Below, in pieces: positions 15,600 to 23,872 of a stretch of 27,350 nt of DNA. A program made the translations under genes and the position numbers. The number at the start of each line of letters is the position of its first letter. Position 1 is the first letter of the stretch. The stretch spans positions 1 to 27,350 of the forward strand of contig CAJTYC010000027.1 of assembly GCA_910584185.1 (NCBI GenBank). Reading direction: 5' to 3'. This stretch comes from an uncultured Muribaculaceae bacterium (lineage in GTDB: Bacteria; Bacteroidota; Bacteroidia; Bacteroidales; Muribaculaceae). Below the pieces are notes generated by a model. That model was not told the origin of the DNA, did no database searches, and worked only from the letters and a program-made list of their open reading frames with translations.

Positions 15600-17084
15600 T
15601 TATTTTTTAAAGTATATGAATGTCGGTTTTGACTCGCGGTTCATCCGGTCAAGGCCGGTCACTGCGAATGTCATACCTTTCTCGGGCTCTATCTTCACCA
15701 TGTTGTAAGGTGTCATGGCCACTATTGTCTGCGAGTCCTCTATATCTTGGCTCTCGCCCGGATAGAATGCGTAGACCACATATTTCACCACATCGCTCTC
15801 ATGCTCTTTGTGCGACTTGCCGGGTTTGTTCCAGGTCAGGAAGTAGTCGCCATCTTTCTCCTCTATCTTGAGGTCGCTGATGCTTTTGGGGTGCTTTGTC
15901 TTGTCGCCATAGGCCGGCGGCAATGCTATTGTGCTCTGATATTTCATGGCGAGCGAGTCTGCGGCCCCCTTGTAGTTGCCGGTCACCCAGTAGCCGTGCC
16001 ACCACACATTGCCCTGCACGTTGGGCAGGCGGCGCGACAGTTTCACCTTTGTGTCGAGCTCGTTATTGTCTTTGTTGCCGGGATCGGCAACATCCATGGT
16101 GCGCTTCACATCCTGACCTATGTATATGTCCACGCCGTTGGCATGGTCGTTCCACCATTGCGCCAAGTGCCGGCTCGGCGCTGCCTTTGTGTCAAGATTC
16201 CAATAGAGCTGAGGGGCGATATAATCTACCCATTTGTTTTTGGTCCAGTTGAGCACATCGGCATAAAGCCCGTCGTAGTTCTGCAGGCCGCTGGAGTTGC
16301 TTCCCCTCGGGTCGCTGCTCTTGTTGCGCCATATGCCGAAGGGGCTTACCCCGAATCTCACCCATGGTTTCTTCTCCTTGATGGTACGGTGCATCTGCTC
16401 TATTAGTTTGTCCACGTTCTCGCGACGCCAGTCACCACGGTTCTTGCCGTTGCCAAATTTCTTGTAGCTCGCATCGTCGGGTATCGATTGCCCCTTGGCG
16501 GGATAGGGGTAGAAGTAGTCGTCGATATGTATGGCATCCACATCGTAACGGTCGAGTATGTCGCTCACCACCTCGCATATGAAGTCGCGGTTTTCCTGAT
16601 AAGCGGGGTCGAAGAGTATCTGGCCGTTATATCGGAAGAAACGGTGTTTCTCCTTGTTGCTCACGTGTGTGGCAGGAAGCACCTCCTTGGCTGTAGAGGT
16701 GACGCGATAAGGATTGAGCCATGCGTGAAACTCCATGCCGCGCTTATGAGCCTCCTCTATGGCATATTCCATGGGGTCCCACATCGGATTGGGAGCCTTG
16801 CCACGCTTGCCGGTGAGCCATGCACTCCATGGTTCAAGCTCAGACTTGTATACGGCATCGGCCGTGGGGCGCACCTGGAATATCACGGCGTTGCAGCCGG
16901 CATCTTGAAGTTTGTCAAACTGGTCGCGTATGTAGGCCTTGGCCTGGGCGGTGGTCTTGTTTTGCCATTGGCTCTGGCCTATCACATGGAGCCAGGCCCC
17001 GCGAAATTCACGCTTCGGATTTTCGCCGAACGCCAACATGCAGCACATGGCTGCCACTATCGTTATGAGTGCTTTTCTTATCAT
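15600..17084 (-). CDS. family-10-like (GHL10, YddW/DigH-type) secreted glycosidase
   Basis: A 494-residue exported protein with an N-terminal signal peptide (MIRKALITIVAAMCCMLAFG). The core resembles the GHL10 family (PF02638): REFRGAWLHVIGQSQW, the DQFDKLQDAGCNAVIFQVRP strand-helix, HAWLNPYRVT, the acidic DAIHIDDYFYPYP and VRFGVSPFGIWRN, a TIM-barrel pattern. Residues about 400-494 look like a fibronectin-III domain (ISDLKIEEKDGDYFLTWNKP, VKYVVYAFYPGE). The E. coli relative DigH (YddW) cleaves denuded peptidoglycan glycans, so a cell-wall role is likely but substrate is not proven. It starts 13 bp after the TIGR02757 stop, probably in the same transcript. Confidence 0.88.
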   Translation of the reverse strand: MIRKALITIVAAMCCMLAFGENPKREFRGAWLHVIGQSQWQNKTTAQAKAYIRDQFDKLQDAGCNAVIFQVRPTADAVYKSELEPWSAWLTGKRGKAPNPMWDPMEYAIEEAHKRGMEFHAWLNPYRVTSTAKEVLPATHVSNKEKHRFFRYNGQILFDPAYQENRDFICEVVSDILDRYDVDAIHIDDYFYPYPAKGQSIPDDASYKKFGNGKNRGDWRRENVDKLIEQMHRTIKEKKPWVRFGVSPFGIWRNKSSDPRGSNSSGLQNYDGLYADVLNWTKNKWVDYIAPQLYWNLDTKAAPSRHLAQWWNDHANGVDIYIGQDVKRTMDVADPGNKDNNELDTKVKLSRRLPNVQGNVWWHGYWVTGNYKGAADSLAMKYQSTIALPPAYGDKTKHPKSISDLKIEEKDGDYFLTWNKPGKSHKEHESDVVKYVVYAFYPGESQDIEDSQTIVAMTPYNMVKIEPEKGMTFAVTGLDRMNRESKPTFIYFKK

Positions 17085-17097
17085 CGTGGTGACTATT

Positions 17098-17883
17098 TTA
17101 TGAGAGGGGCTCTAAGGGAACTGACTTCCCTTCAACTCCTATGCCGAAGAGGGCATAGTCGAACAGGCACGGGTCGTCGGGGCGGAGTGTGCGCATAAGT
17201 GCGGTAAGCTCCTCGGTGCTCTTGCGGTCGTTGGCTTTGCGTGTGAGCAGGCCAAGCCCGCGGGCGGTGTTGCCCACATGCACATCCATCGGTATGAAAA
17301 GTTTCGACTTCGGTATGCTCCGCCATACTCCCATATCGACTATGCCGTCGTCGCGCACGAGCCAGCGCAATGCCATGTTCAGTCGTTTCAACGCTGTGGT
17401 GCGCAGATTTGTTGGCACACACTGCGCACAATTTTTGCCGCTGTTGGCTTCGCGGCCTATGTTGCCGAGCAATTCGGCGAGCTGCCACGCCGGCGTCTCC
17501 GTGTCGCCCACATGGTGGGCGGCGGCAAACGAGTCGAGCGATTCATGCTCACGATAAATCTTGTGCAGCATGCGCATCATCCACTGCATGTCGCGGCCAA
17601 AAAAAGTGCGGTGAATGTTGCGGTCGGGGTCAATCGCCTCGTATGCCCCCTCCGTCAGGAAGTGGTAGGGCTGGTGCTCCATCATGGTGAGCATGCGCTC
17701 TGCATCGCGCAGTATCATGGTGCGCTTGCCCCATGATATCACGGCTGTGAGAAGCGCTGCAATCTCTATGTCGCGCAAGTCGTCAAACCGGCGCGGAAAC
17801 TGCACAGGGTCGTCGGCGATAAACTCCCGGCTGTTGATCCGTTCGGCCTCCGTGATGAGGAGATTTGCCACCTCAGCGTCCAC
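17098..17883 (-). CDS. TIGR02757/DUF2400 family protein
   Basis: About 261 residues from a GTG start at 17883. The family signature is clear: REFIADDPVQFPRRFDD, IEIAALLTAVISWGKRTMIL, LNMALRWLVRDDGIVDMGVW, then the IPMDVHVGNTARGLGLLTRK stretch and LFDYALFGIGV. The DVHV...LGL motif resembles the catalytic region of HhH-GPD DNA glycosylases, which suggests but does not prove a DNA-repair activity. The open frame extends to 18006, but the family's usual N-terminus begins near residue 40 of that frame. The GTG at 17883 overlaps the upstream lipoprotein gene by 11 bp, suggesting coupled translation. Confidence 0.85.
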   Translation of the reverse strand: MDAEVANLLITEAERINSREFIADDPVQFPRRFDDLRDIEIAALLTAVISWGKRTMILRDAERMLTMMEHQPYHFLTEGAYEAIDPDRNIHRTFFGRDMQWMMRMLHKIYREHESLDSFAAAHHVGDTETPAWQLAELLGNIGREANSGKNCAQCVPTNLRTTALKRLNMALRWLVRDDGIVDMGVWRSIPKSKLFIPMDVHVGNTARGLGLLTRKANDRKSTEELTALMRTLRPDDPCLFDYALFGIGVEGKSVPLEPLS

Positions 17884-18205
17884 TGCGTCGCGATAATTCC
17901 CTGGCCACCTCCGGACGGACGGTGCGGATGGTTGATATGAATGCGGAGTCGTAGGCAGCGCGGCATTTGGGCAGACTGTCATATTTGGCGCGTGTGGCGC
18001 CGGCATTTACCATTTCGAGTTGGAGTTCCATGCTGTCTCTGAACTCACGGTTGATAAACGCACGGGCAGCCTCACGCCCATCAAGATGAGCATTCTCGAT
18101 CTGCTCGGCTTCCTCTTTTACGGCAGCCTGCTCCCCCCTAGACGAACAGCCTACCAAAACAGTGGCGGCAAAACAAGCCGCCACCATATTAATGTATAAT
18201 TTCAT
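17873..18205 (-). CDS. small predicted lipoprotein, unknown function
   Basis: A 110-residue protein with a short signal peptide and lipobox LVGC (Cys20), starting at the ATG at 18205. A second in-frame ATG at 18220 would add five residues. The mature part is charged and probably helical (EEAEQIENAHLDGREAARAF and INREFRDSMELQLEMV), with no recognised domain. It sits 17 bp after the S9 peptidase stop and overlaps the TIGR02757 start by 11 bp, so it is a middle gene of an operon. The 3' end is shared with the start of the next gene, and the C-terminal RRSGR tail arises from that overlap. Function cannot be assigned. Confidence 0.75.
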   Translation of the reverse strand: MKLYINMVAACFAATVLVGCSSRGEQAAVKEEAEQIENAHLDGREAARAFINREFRDSMELQLEMVNAGATRAKYDSLPKCRAAYDSAFISTIRTVRPEVARELSRRSGR

Positions 18206-18222
18206 AATGAATAATCTCATAA

Positions 18223-20751
18223 CTATTTATAGAGTTCGTTCCACCAGTGGGGGTCGTCCTGAAGCCATTTGGCAAACCATGCCATGATGGTGTTCTGCCA
18301 AGCGAGCTTGTTGTCGAAGCCCGATATCACATGGTTTTCGTCTTGCACGGTGATAAATTCCACTTCGCGGCCAAGTATCTTCAAGGCGTTGAAGAGCTGG
18401 ATGCTCTCGCCTATAGGCACATTGGTGTCTTCGGTGCCATGCAGCAGGAGCAGCGGCGTGTGGATTTTGTCGGCATTGAAGAGTGAACCTTGCTTGGTGT
18501 ATAGCTCGGGGTCGCTCCAGGGGTAGTGCTTGGCTGCCGCCACGCTGTTGTAGCTGTAGCCCCAATAGCCCTCACCCCAATAGGAGGTGACGTTGGAGAT
18601 GCCGGCATGCGACACCGCGCAGGCAAATATGTCGGTGAGTGTCTGGAGATACTGGGTCATGAAGCCTCCGTAGCTGGCACCGATGCAACCAATCTTCTTT
18701 GAGTCGACAAAGGGGTGATCGGCGCAGAATTTCTTGGTGCCCTCGATGATTTCTTCGGCTGTGCGCTTGCCCCAGGCGTTCACGTGGCGTGCGCTGTATT
18801 CCTGTCCGTAGCCGGTGGTGCCGCTCGGGTTGAGCACATACACCACATATCCGCGCGATGCGAACACCTGCGGCGAGTAGAGGTGATAGAATGTGGCATT
18901 GCTCGGTGAGGTGCCTCCGTAGTAGTAGACTATCAGCGGGTATTTCTTGGAGGCATCGAAGTCGGGAGGTGTACACATGTAGCCATCCACTTTGGTGCCA
19001 TCTTTGGCTGTGAATACCCATTGCTTCATGTCGCCAAACTGCACATCCTTGGTATATTCGGCCAGCGGGTCGGCCACGAGTGTTGACTTGCCGTTCTTGA
19101 GGTCGAGCATGTATGCTGCGCCGTCGCGTGTGAACGAACCGCCCACGTAGGCGAGGCGTGCGGCCTCTTTGTCGCCGATTGAGAATGTGCGCACGTATGG
19201 CACTTCGGTGGCGAGTTTGGTTATCTTGCCGCTCTTGGGGTCGAGTGTGAATATAGGCTTGTTGAAGCCCTCTTCGGCGCTGAAGTATATCTGGCCATTC
19301 ACGGCGTTCCAGACCACCGGAGCCTCTATGGCCGGGTCGAAGTCGCGTGTCATGGCGCGTGCTTTGCCGGTGGCGAGGTCGTATATGTATCCCTGGCCGT
19401 CGAAGTCGTTGCCAATCTCATGAGGGGCGAAGTTGGCGCCTATGCCTCCGAATGCATTCGGTCCCGCTGTGATGAAGAGTGCCTTGCCGTCGGGCGAGTA
19501 TGTCACCGAGGTCGGGGTGGACTCCATATCCTTTGCTATGGTGTCGCACGCGAGTGTCTTCATATCCATCTCCACCAGTGTGGTGAGATAGAACGGGTAG
19601 CGGTCGGGCGTCTGGCGTGTGGACCCGTAGAGCAGCTTGCTGCCGTCGTTGGTGAAGTTGTAGATCGACGTGGTGGCTCCGCCGTAGGTTAGGGGGATTG
19701 TGACGTGGCTCTTCGTGTCGTAGCGCATTATGTACATGCGGTCGCGGTCCTGCGGCATGCGGTCGTCGGGCTGGCTGTAACGGTGCATCGGCCCTGACTG
19801 CTTGTCGGCCTCCACTTGCTTGTAGTAGAACATGTAGCGGGCGTCGGGTGAGAAGCTCACGTCGGCATCTGGTATATCTTTGGCAAGCAGCGATGTGCGC
19901 ATGGAGGGCACTTCGGTCACATACACGTCATATTTCCCTTCGCGTGCCGTGGTGTAGTAGAAGGCGTCGCGGCCCGGCATCCATTGTGCCCGGTAGTTTA
20001 TACCCTCGCTTATCACCTTGCCGCTGACTGCGTCGCGCAGAGAGCCACGCCATTTTGTCTCGTTCTGCGAGAAGACTTCTCGTGTTATGAATATCAGGTA
20101 CTTGCCATTGTCAGAAAGTCTTGCTGACATGCCGCGTTCTCCCTGCATTGTGGTCAAGGGGCTTACACGTTTGCTCTGTGTAGGCACTCCATGAACATCG
20201 ATTGTGGTGTAGTCGGCATCCGGCTCATAACGCAGGCTGAAAGTCGGTTCCGCCTTATCGTCGGGTGCGGTGAGCAGGTCTACCGAGATGTCGTAGTCGC
20301 GGCTCGGCATCAGCTCGATGGGGCAGTCGGAATCCTGGGCCACGGAGTCGGTAGTGGTCTTGGTGATTTTAGTCTCGCCGTTCACCTTCACAGTGGCGCG
20401 GCCTGTGGCGTTGAGTACAAGCTTACCCTTGGCAAAGCGGTCGGCGCGGAGGCGCGTGGTATAGGTGTGGAGTGCCGGCAGGTCCTTCTCGCCTACGAGA
20501 CGCAACTGGCCGGTGCTGTCGGCCACCATGGTGGTCCAGCCGGCTGCTGCCGGGTCGGGCAGTATGTCGCGCGACTTCAGCAGGTCCTCCGTCTTGAAAG
20601 GGTTCTCCTTCATCACTGAGTCCGGCATCGGCGGCATGTGGAGAGGCTCGGCCGGAAGCATGCGGTATTCCTTAAATGTGTAAGCCGAGACCATAAGTGC
20701 GCCTAAGGCCAAGGTGCCGGCCAATGCCGCCGGATACAACTTTCTGCTCAT
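18223..20751 (-). CDS. S9-family (prolyl oligopeptidase/DPP IV-like) exported serine peptidase
   Basis: An 842-residue protein. The N-terminus is one hydrophobic segment (about 8-24, signal peptide or anchor). Residues about 75-170 form an extra beta-rich region (LVLNATGRATVKVNGETKI) not needed for the S9 fold. A beta-propeller with repeated blades follows (LSDNGKYLIFITRE, SFSPDARYMFYYKQ, TYSPDGKALFIT), then a C-terminal alpha/beta hydrolase domain. The catalytic triad is visible: Ser693 in GASYGG, Asp775 in HGTEDTNVP and His807 in DENH. Such enzymes release dipeptides or cleave short peptides in the periplasm. The gene lies between an FKBP lipoprotein gene and a small lipoprotein gene, with an 8-bp tandem array in the gap before its start. 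Substrate preference cannot be read from the sequence. Confidence 0.92.
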   Translation of the reverse strand: MSRKLYPAALAGTLALGALMVSAYTFKEYRMLPAEPLHMPPMPDSVMKENPFKTEDLLKSRDILPDPAAAGWTTMVADSTGQLRLVGEKDLPALHTYTTRLRADRFAKGKLVLNATGRATVKVNGETKITKTTTDSVAQDSDCPIELMPSRDYDISVDLLTAPDDKAEPTFSLRYEPDADYTTIDVHGVPTQSKRVSPLTTMQGERGMSARLSDNGKYLIFITREVFSQNETKWRGSLRDAVSGKVISEGINYRAQWMPGRDAFYYTTAREGKYDVYVTEVPSMRTSLLAKDIPDADVSFSPDARYMFYYKQVEADKQSGPMHRYSQPDDRMPQDRDRMYIMRYDTKSHVTIPLTYGGATTSIYNFTNDGSKLLYGSTRQTPDRYPFYLTTLVEMDMKTLACDTIAKDMESTPTSVTYSPDGKALFITAGPNAFGGIGANFAPHEIGNDFDGQGYIYDLATGKARAMTRDFDPAIEAPVVWNAVNGQIYFSAEEGFNKPIFTLDPKSGKITKLATEVPYVRTFSIGDKEAARLAYVGGSFTRDGAAYMLDLKNGKSTLVADPLAEYTKDVQFGDMKQWVFTAKDGTKVDGYMCTPPDFDASKKYPLIVYYYGGTSPSNATFYHLYSPQVFASRGYVVYVLNPSGTTGYGQEYSARHVNAWGKRTAEEIIEGTKKFCADHPFVDSKKIGCIGASYGGFMTQYLQTLTDIFACAVSHAGISNVTSYWGEGYWGYSYNSVAAAKHYPWSDPELYTKQGSLFNADKIHTPLLLLHGTEDTNVPIGESIQLFNALKILGREVEFITVQDENHVISGFDNKLAWQNTIMAWFAKWLQDDPHWWNELYK

Positions 20752-20794
20752 GGTATTTTTTGCTTGTTTTTTGAGGTTTTATCCTTTTTATTTG

Positions 20795-20834
20795 GTCATC
20801 ATGTCATCATGTCATCATGTCATAATGTCATAAT
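20795..20834. repeat. 8-bp tandem array between FKBP and S9 peptidase genes
   Basis: Five perfect-length 8-bp units run in tandem: GTCATCAT three times, then GTCATAAT twice, followed by a degenerate GTCATTTT and a distal GTCATGAT. It lies about 45 bp upstream of the S9 peptidase start. The composition suggests slippage-prone DNA. The rest of the 126-bp gap holds nothing recognised. Confidence 0.85.
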
Positions 20835-20877
20835 GTCATTTTTTTGTCATGATGTCAAGACTGTCTTCTGAGGTCGG

Positions 20878-21411
20878 TTATTCATTAGGCCTTTCGAAGG
20901 CGTCGATCGACTTGATTTTCATGTGGAATATCAAGTTGGAATAAGGGCTGAGCGCCGAGGTTGTACTCGAACCGTAGCCCGAGGGGTAAGGGATAATCAC
21001 GGTGGCGGAGTCGCCCACATGCATCGTGGTCATCGCAATCCACATTCCCATCACGTTGGCGTTGGGGGTGCTGCGGTACACGCTGTCGCCCGAAGCCGCC
21101 GAGTAGGAGTTTTCTATCTTCTTGCCTTCGATGTTCTCAAGCTCGTATTTTATGCTGACGGTGGAGTTCGACAAGGCCACGAGGTTGTCTTTTGTCAGAT
21201 TGCGGTCGTTGTGCCATTTTATGTAGACGGAGTTTTGCGGCGCCCAGTCGGGCACTATTTTCTCATATTCGTCAGTGTCGATGGCAGTGATGTAAGCGTC
21301 GTTTTTCTGACGCCATTCCTCATATTTGTCGGCTGTGCTGTCGTCCATACATGAGGAAAGGGCGCCGCAAAGTGCGACTCCCATTCCTGCATATAATAAT
21401 TTTCTTGTCAT
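20878..21411 (-). CDS. FKBP-type peptidyl-prolyl isomerase lipoprotein
   Basis: A 177-residue predicted lipoprotein from the ATG at 21411 (MTRKLLYAGMGVALCGALSS, lipobox Cys21). The frame reaches 21447, but the 12 extra residues would spoil the signal peptide. The C-terminal FKBP domain shows VSIKYELENIEGKKIENSYS, a NVMGMWIAMTTMHVGDSATV stretch equivalent to the VIPGWEEALxxMKxGG loop of the family, IIPYPSGYGS, and the final strand LIFHMKIKSID. The usual aromatic pocket residues are partly replaced, so isomerase activity may be reduced. It follows lemA by 59 bp on the same strand. A periplasmic folding role is the family expectation. Confidence 0.85.
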   Translation of the reverse strand: MTRKLLYAGMGVALCGALSSCMDDSTADKYEEWRQKNDAYITAIDTDEYEKIVPDWAPQNSVYIKWHNDRNLTKDNLVALSNSTVSIKYELENIEGKKIENSYSAASGDSVYRSTPNANVMGMWIAMTTMHVGDSATVIIPYPSGYGSSTTSALSPYSNLIFHMKIKSIDAFERPNE

Positions 21412-21470
21412 TTCTTTTCTTGTGTTTCCGTTTGTTACGGTCTGCAATTGCGCGATAGGGGTGACCCTTC

Positions 21471-22058
21471 TCAGAATTTCACCTCCGGTGCCTTTTCGGC
21501 GCCGGCTTCGGCCTTGAACTGGGGTTTCTCCTTAAATCCGAACCAACCGGCATAGATTGTAGTCGGAAATTTTTTGATAGCCGTGTTGTAGTCGCGCACC
21601 ACCTCAGTGTAGCGCATGCGCTCGGTAGATATACGGTTTTCGGTCCCTTCGAGCTGTGCCTGCAGGTTGAGGAAGTTCTCGTTGGCTTTCAGGTCGGGAT
21701 ATGCTTCGGTCACTGCCAACAGTGATTTCAGCGCACCGCTGAGCTCGTTCTGGGCTGCCTGGTAGCGGGCAAGGTTCTCCTCGGTGAGGTCATCGGCGTT
21801 GATTGTCACCGAGGTGGCTTTGGCGCGTGCCTCTATCACCTTGGTGAGTGTCTCTTCTTCGTGGGTGCTGTAGCCTTTCACCGTGTTGACCAAGTTGGGG
21901 ATCAGGTCGGCACGGCGCTGGTATTGGTTCTCCACCTGTGCCCAAGCCTGGTCCACGTTCTGCTGTTTCTCAACCAAGGAGTTGTAGTTGCACGAGGTTA
22001 GCGACGACATGGCCACGACGGTCAGTACAGCAAATGCTATCTTTTTTACTATTTTCAT
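21471..22058 (-). CDS. lemA: LemA-family lipoprotein
   Basis: A 195-residue LemA-family protein with lipobox SLTSC (Cys23). The hallmark region is present: NSLVEKQQNVDQAWAQVENQ, then YQRRADLIPNLVNTVKGYS, LLAVTEAYPDLKANENFLNL, EGTENRISTERMRY and FPTTIYAGWFGFKEKPQF. LemA proteins are membrane-attached long-helix proteins of uncertain function, often next to TPM-domain genes; here the neighbours are glyQS and an FKBP lipoprotein instead. The short C-terminal tail is Ala/Glu-rich. A 19-bp direct repeat abuts the start codon. Confidence 0.95.
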   Translation of the reverse strand: MKIVKKIAFAVLTVVAMSSLTSCNYNSLVEKQQNVDQAWAQVENQYQRRADLIPNLVNTVKGYSTHEEETLTKVIEARAKATSVTINADDLTEENLARYQAAQNELSGALKSLLAVTEAYPDLKANENFLNLQAQLEGTENRISTERMRYTEVVRDYNTAIKKFPTTIYAGWFGFKEKPQFKAEAGAEKAPEVKF

Positions 22059-22060
22059 TA

Positions 22061-22102
22061 TAAGCTGATTTGAGTTGGCGTAATAAGCTGATTTGAGTTG
22101 GC
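22061..22102. repeat. 19-bp direct repeat (23-bp period) abutting the lemA start
   Basis: TAAGCTGATTTGAGTTGGC occurs at 22061-22079 and again, identical, at 22084-22102. The first copy ends 2 bp before the lemA ATG, so the repeat covers the leader where ribosomes bind. It may be a recent local duplication or a paired binding site. Confidence 0.9.
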
Positions 22103-22141
22103 TTGCAATTTGCCGCCTTGTTTTTATTGCGCCTTGGTTTA

Positions 22142-23686
22142 TTAAAGGAGTTTCTTGAGCAGGGAGTTGAGGCTCACCTTCTCTGCCATGAGGCCTTCGA
22201 GCTCGTCTATGTTGACACGCTTCTGCTCCATGGAGTCGCGTTCGCGAAGTGTCACGGTGTTGTCTTCGAGAGTCTGGTGGTCCACGGTGATGCAGTAGGG
22301 CGTGCCGATGGCATCCTGACGGCGGTAACGCTTGCCGATGGAGTCTTTCTCGTCGTATTGGCAGGTGAAGTCGAAGCGGAGCTTATGCTGTATCTCGCGA
22401 GCTTTTTCAGGGAGTCCATCTTTCTTTACGAGTGGCAGCACGGCGCATTTCACCGGCGCGAGCGGTGCCGGGAAGTGGAGCACCACGCGGCTGTCGCCGC
22501 CGCCGAGGTCTTGCTGCTCGTAGCAGCTGCAGAGCACGCTCAGGAACATGCGGTCCACTCCGATAGAGGTTTCAATCACGTAGGGCACGTAGCTCTCGTT
22601 GAGCTCGGGGTCGAAATATTGGATCTTCTTGCCGGAGAATTTCTCATGCTGCGAGAGGTCGAAGTTGGTACGTGAGTGTATACCCTCCACCTCCTTGAAG
22701 CCGAACGGCATCTGGAACTCGATGTCGGTGGCGGCATTGGCATAGTGAGCGAGCTTCTCGTGGTCGTGGAAGCGGTATTTTTCGTCGCCGAGGCCAAGGG
22801 CCTTGTGCCATTTCAGACGTGTCTGGCGCCACTGGTCAAACCATTTCAGTTCCTCGCCGGGACGTACGAAAAATTGCATCTCCATCTGCTCGAACTCGCG
22901 CATACGGAAGATAAACTGACGGGCCACAATCTCGTTGCGGAATGCCTTGCCTATCTGTGCGATACCGAACGGTATGCGCATACGGCCTGTTTTCTGCACA
23001 TTGAGGTAGTTCACGAAAATGCCCTGCGCAGTTTCCGGACGAAGGTAAACATCCATCGCACCGTCGGCGGTTGAACCCATCTCGGTCTTGAACATCAGGT
23101 TGAACTGACGCACGTCAGTCCAGTTGCGGGTGCCGCTTATCGGGTCCACGATTTCGTAATCGAGTATAATCTGCTTCAGGTCTGCGAGGTCGTTGTCGTT
23201 CATCGCCTTGGAGAAGCGTTCGTGCAGCTCATCACGCTTGCGCTGGTGCTCGAGCACACGGGGGTTGGTTTGGCGGAACATTGCCTCGTCAAACGATTCG
23301 CCGAAACGTTTTGCTGCCTTGGCCACCTCCTTGTTGATTTTCTCATCAAATTTTGCAATCTCATCCTCGATGAGCACGTCGGCACGATAACGTTTTTTCG
23401 AATCCTTATTGTCGATCAAGGGGTCGTTGAACGCATCCACATGGCCCGATGCCTTCCAGATGGTGGGGTGCATGAAGATGGCTGAGTCGATACCCACTAT
23501 GTTGTCGTGGAGCATGGTCATGGCCTCCCACCAGTAACGTTTGATGTTGTTTTTGAGTTCCACACCGTTCTGGCCGTAGTCATACACTGCCGACAGACCG
23601 TCGTATATCTCACTCGATTGAAACACAAACCCATACTCCTTGGCATGGGCCACTATCGTCTTGAAAACATCTTCCTGTTTTGCCAT
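22142..23686 (-). CDS. glyQS: glycyl-tRNA synthetase (homodimeric class II)
   Basis: A 514-residue alpha2-type glycyl-tRNA synthetase, which charges tRNA-Gly. It begins with the family N-terminus (FVFQSSEIYDGLSAVYDYGQ, then GVELKNNIKRYWW). Class II features follow: LRPETAQGIFVNY, motif 2 RNEIVARQFIFRMREFEQME, motif 3 IGVDRMFLSVL, and the anticodon-binding domain PVKCAVLPLVKKDGLP. The length fits the family (about 460-520). It has its own promoter, with a short hairpin in the leader. It is the first gene of the minus-strand run that continues to lemA after 83 bp. Confidence 0.97.
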   Translation of the reverse strand: MAKQEDVFKTIVAHAKEYGFVFQSSEIYDGLSAVYDYGQNGVELKNNIKRYWWEAMTMLHDNIVGIDSAIFMHPTIWKASGHVDAFNDPLIDNKDSKKRYRADVLIEDEIAKFDEKINKEVAKAAKRFGESFDEAMFRQTNPRVLEHQRKRDELHERFSKAMNDNDLADLKQIILDYEIVDPISGTRNWTDVRQFNLMFKTEMGSTADGAMDVYLRPETAQGIFVNYLNVQKTGRMRIPFGIAQIGKAFRNEIVARQFIFRMREFEQMEMQFFVRPGEELKWFDQWRQTRLKWHKALGLGDEKYRFHDHEKLAHYANAATDIEFQMPFGFKEVEGIHSRTNFDLSQHEKFSGKKIQYFDPELNESYVPYVIETSIGVDRMFLSVLCSCYEQQDLGGGDSRVVLHFPAPLAPVKCAVLPLVKKDGLPEKAREIQHKLRFDFTCQYDEKDSIGKRYRRQDAIGTPYCITVDHQTLEDNTVTLRERDSMEQKRVNIDELEGLMAEKVSLNSLLKKLL

Positions 23687-23721
23687 TTTCTTTTATATGA
23701 TTGCGTTATATTTCTATGAGG

Positions 23722-23740
23722 TGGGAATATAAAGTTCCCA
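23722..23740 (-). promoter_or_regulatory. short hairpin in the glyQS leader
   Basis: TGGGAA and TTCCCA (23722-23727 and 23735-23740) can pair around a 7-nt loop just after the predicted transcription start. No T-run follows, and T-box control is not expected in Bacteroidetes, so it may only protect the 5' end. Confidence 0.4.
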
Positions 23741-23748
23741 TTAATCAG

Positions 23749-23780
23749 CAAAATTAACAAAAAAATCGAATTTGCGCAAC
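23749..23780 (-). promoter_or_regulatory. promoter of glyQS
   Basis: On the minus strand, GTTG (23780-23777, 3/4 match to TTTG), a 20-bp spacer and TAATTTTG (23756-23749) fit the Bacteroidetes pattern. The predicted leader is about 55 nt. Confidence 0.6.
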
Positions 23781-23822
23781 TCTAATTTGCTCATCAGCCC
23801 AAATTTTGACCACCAACTAAAT

Positions 23823-23872
23823 TTGCCTTTCATTGCCTTTCATTGCCTATTCTTGCCTATTCTTGCCTAACT
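23823..23872. repeat. 10-bp tandem array overlapping the end of the 51-codon gene
   Basis: Five units of 10 bp share the core TTGCCT: two of the TTGCCTTTCA type, two of the TTGCCTATTC type and a final TTGCCTAACT. The stop codon of the 51-codon minus-strand gene (23847-23849) lies inside the array, so loss or gain of one unit would change the reading frame and the C-terminus. Confidence 0.85.

Noticed and set aside
17884..18006. 41-codon N-terminal extension of the TIGR02757 protein
   Set aside because: Overlaps the lipoprotein gene completely and is Pro-rich without family similarity; the GTG at 17883 fits family length.
23722..23740. T-box riboswitch upstream of glyQS
   Set aside because: The leader is too short (about 55 nt), lacks T-box landmarks, and T-boxes are not expected in Bacteroidetes.
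22061..23872. CRISPR array or attachment site suggested by short repeats
   Set aside because: Repeats are two-copy or short-period tandem units without unique spacers, cas genes or an integrase.
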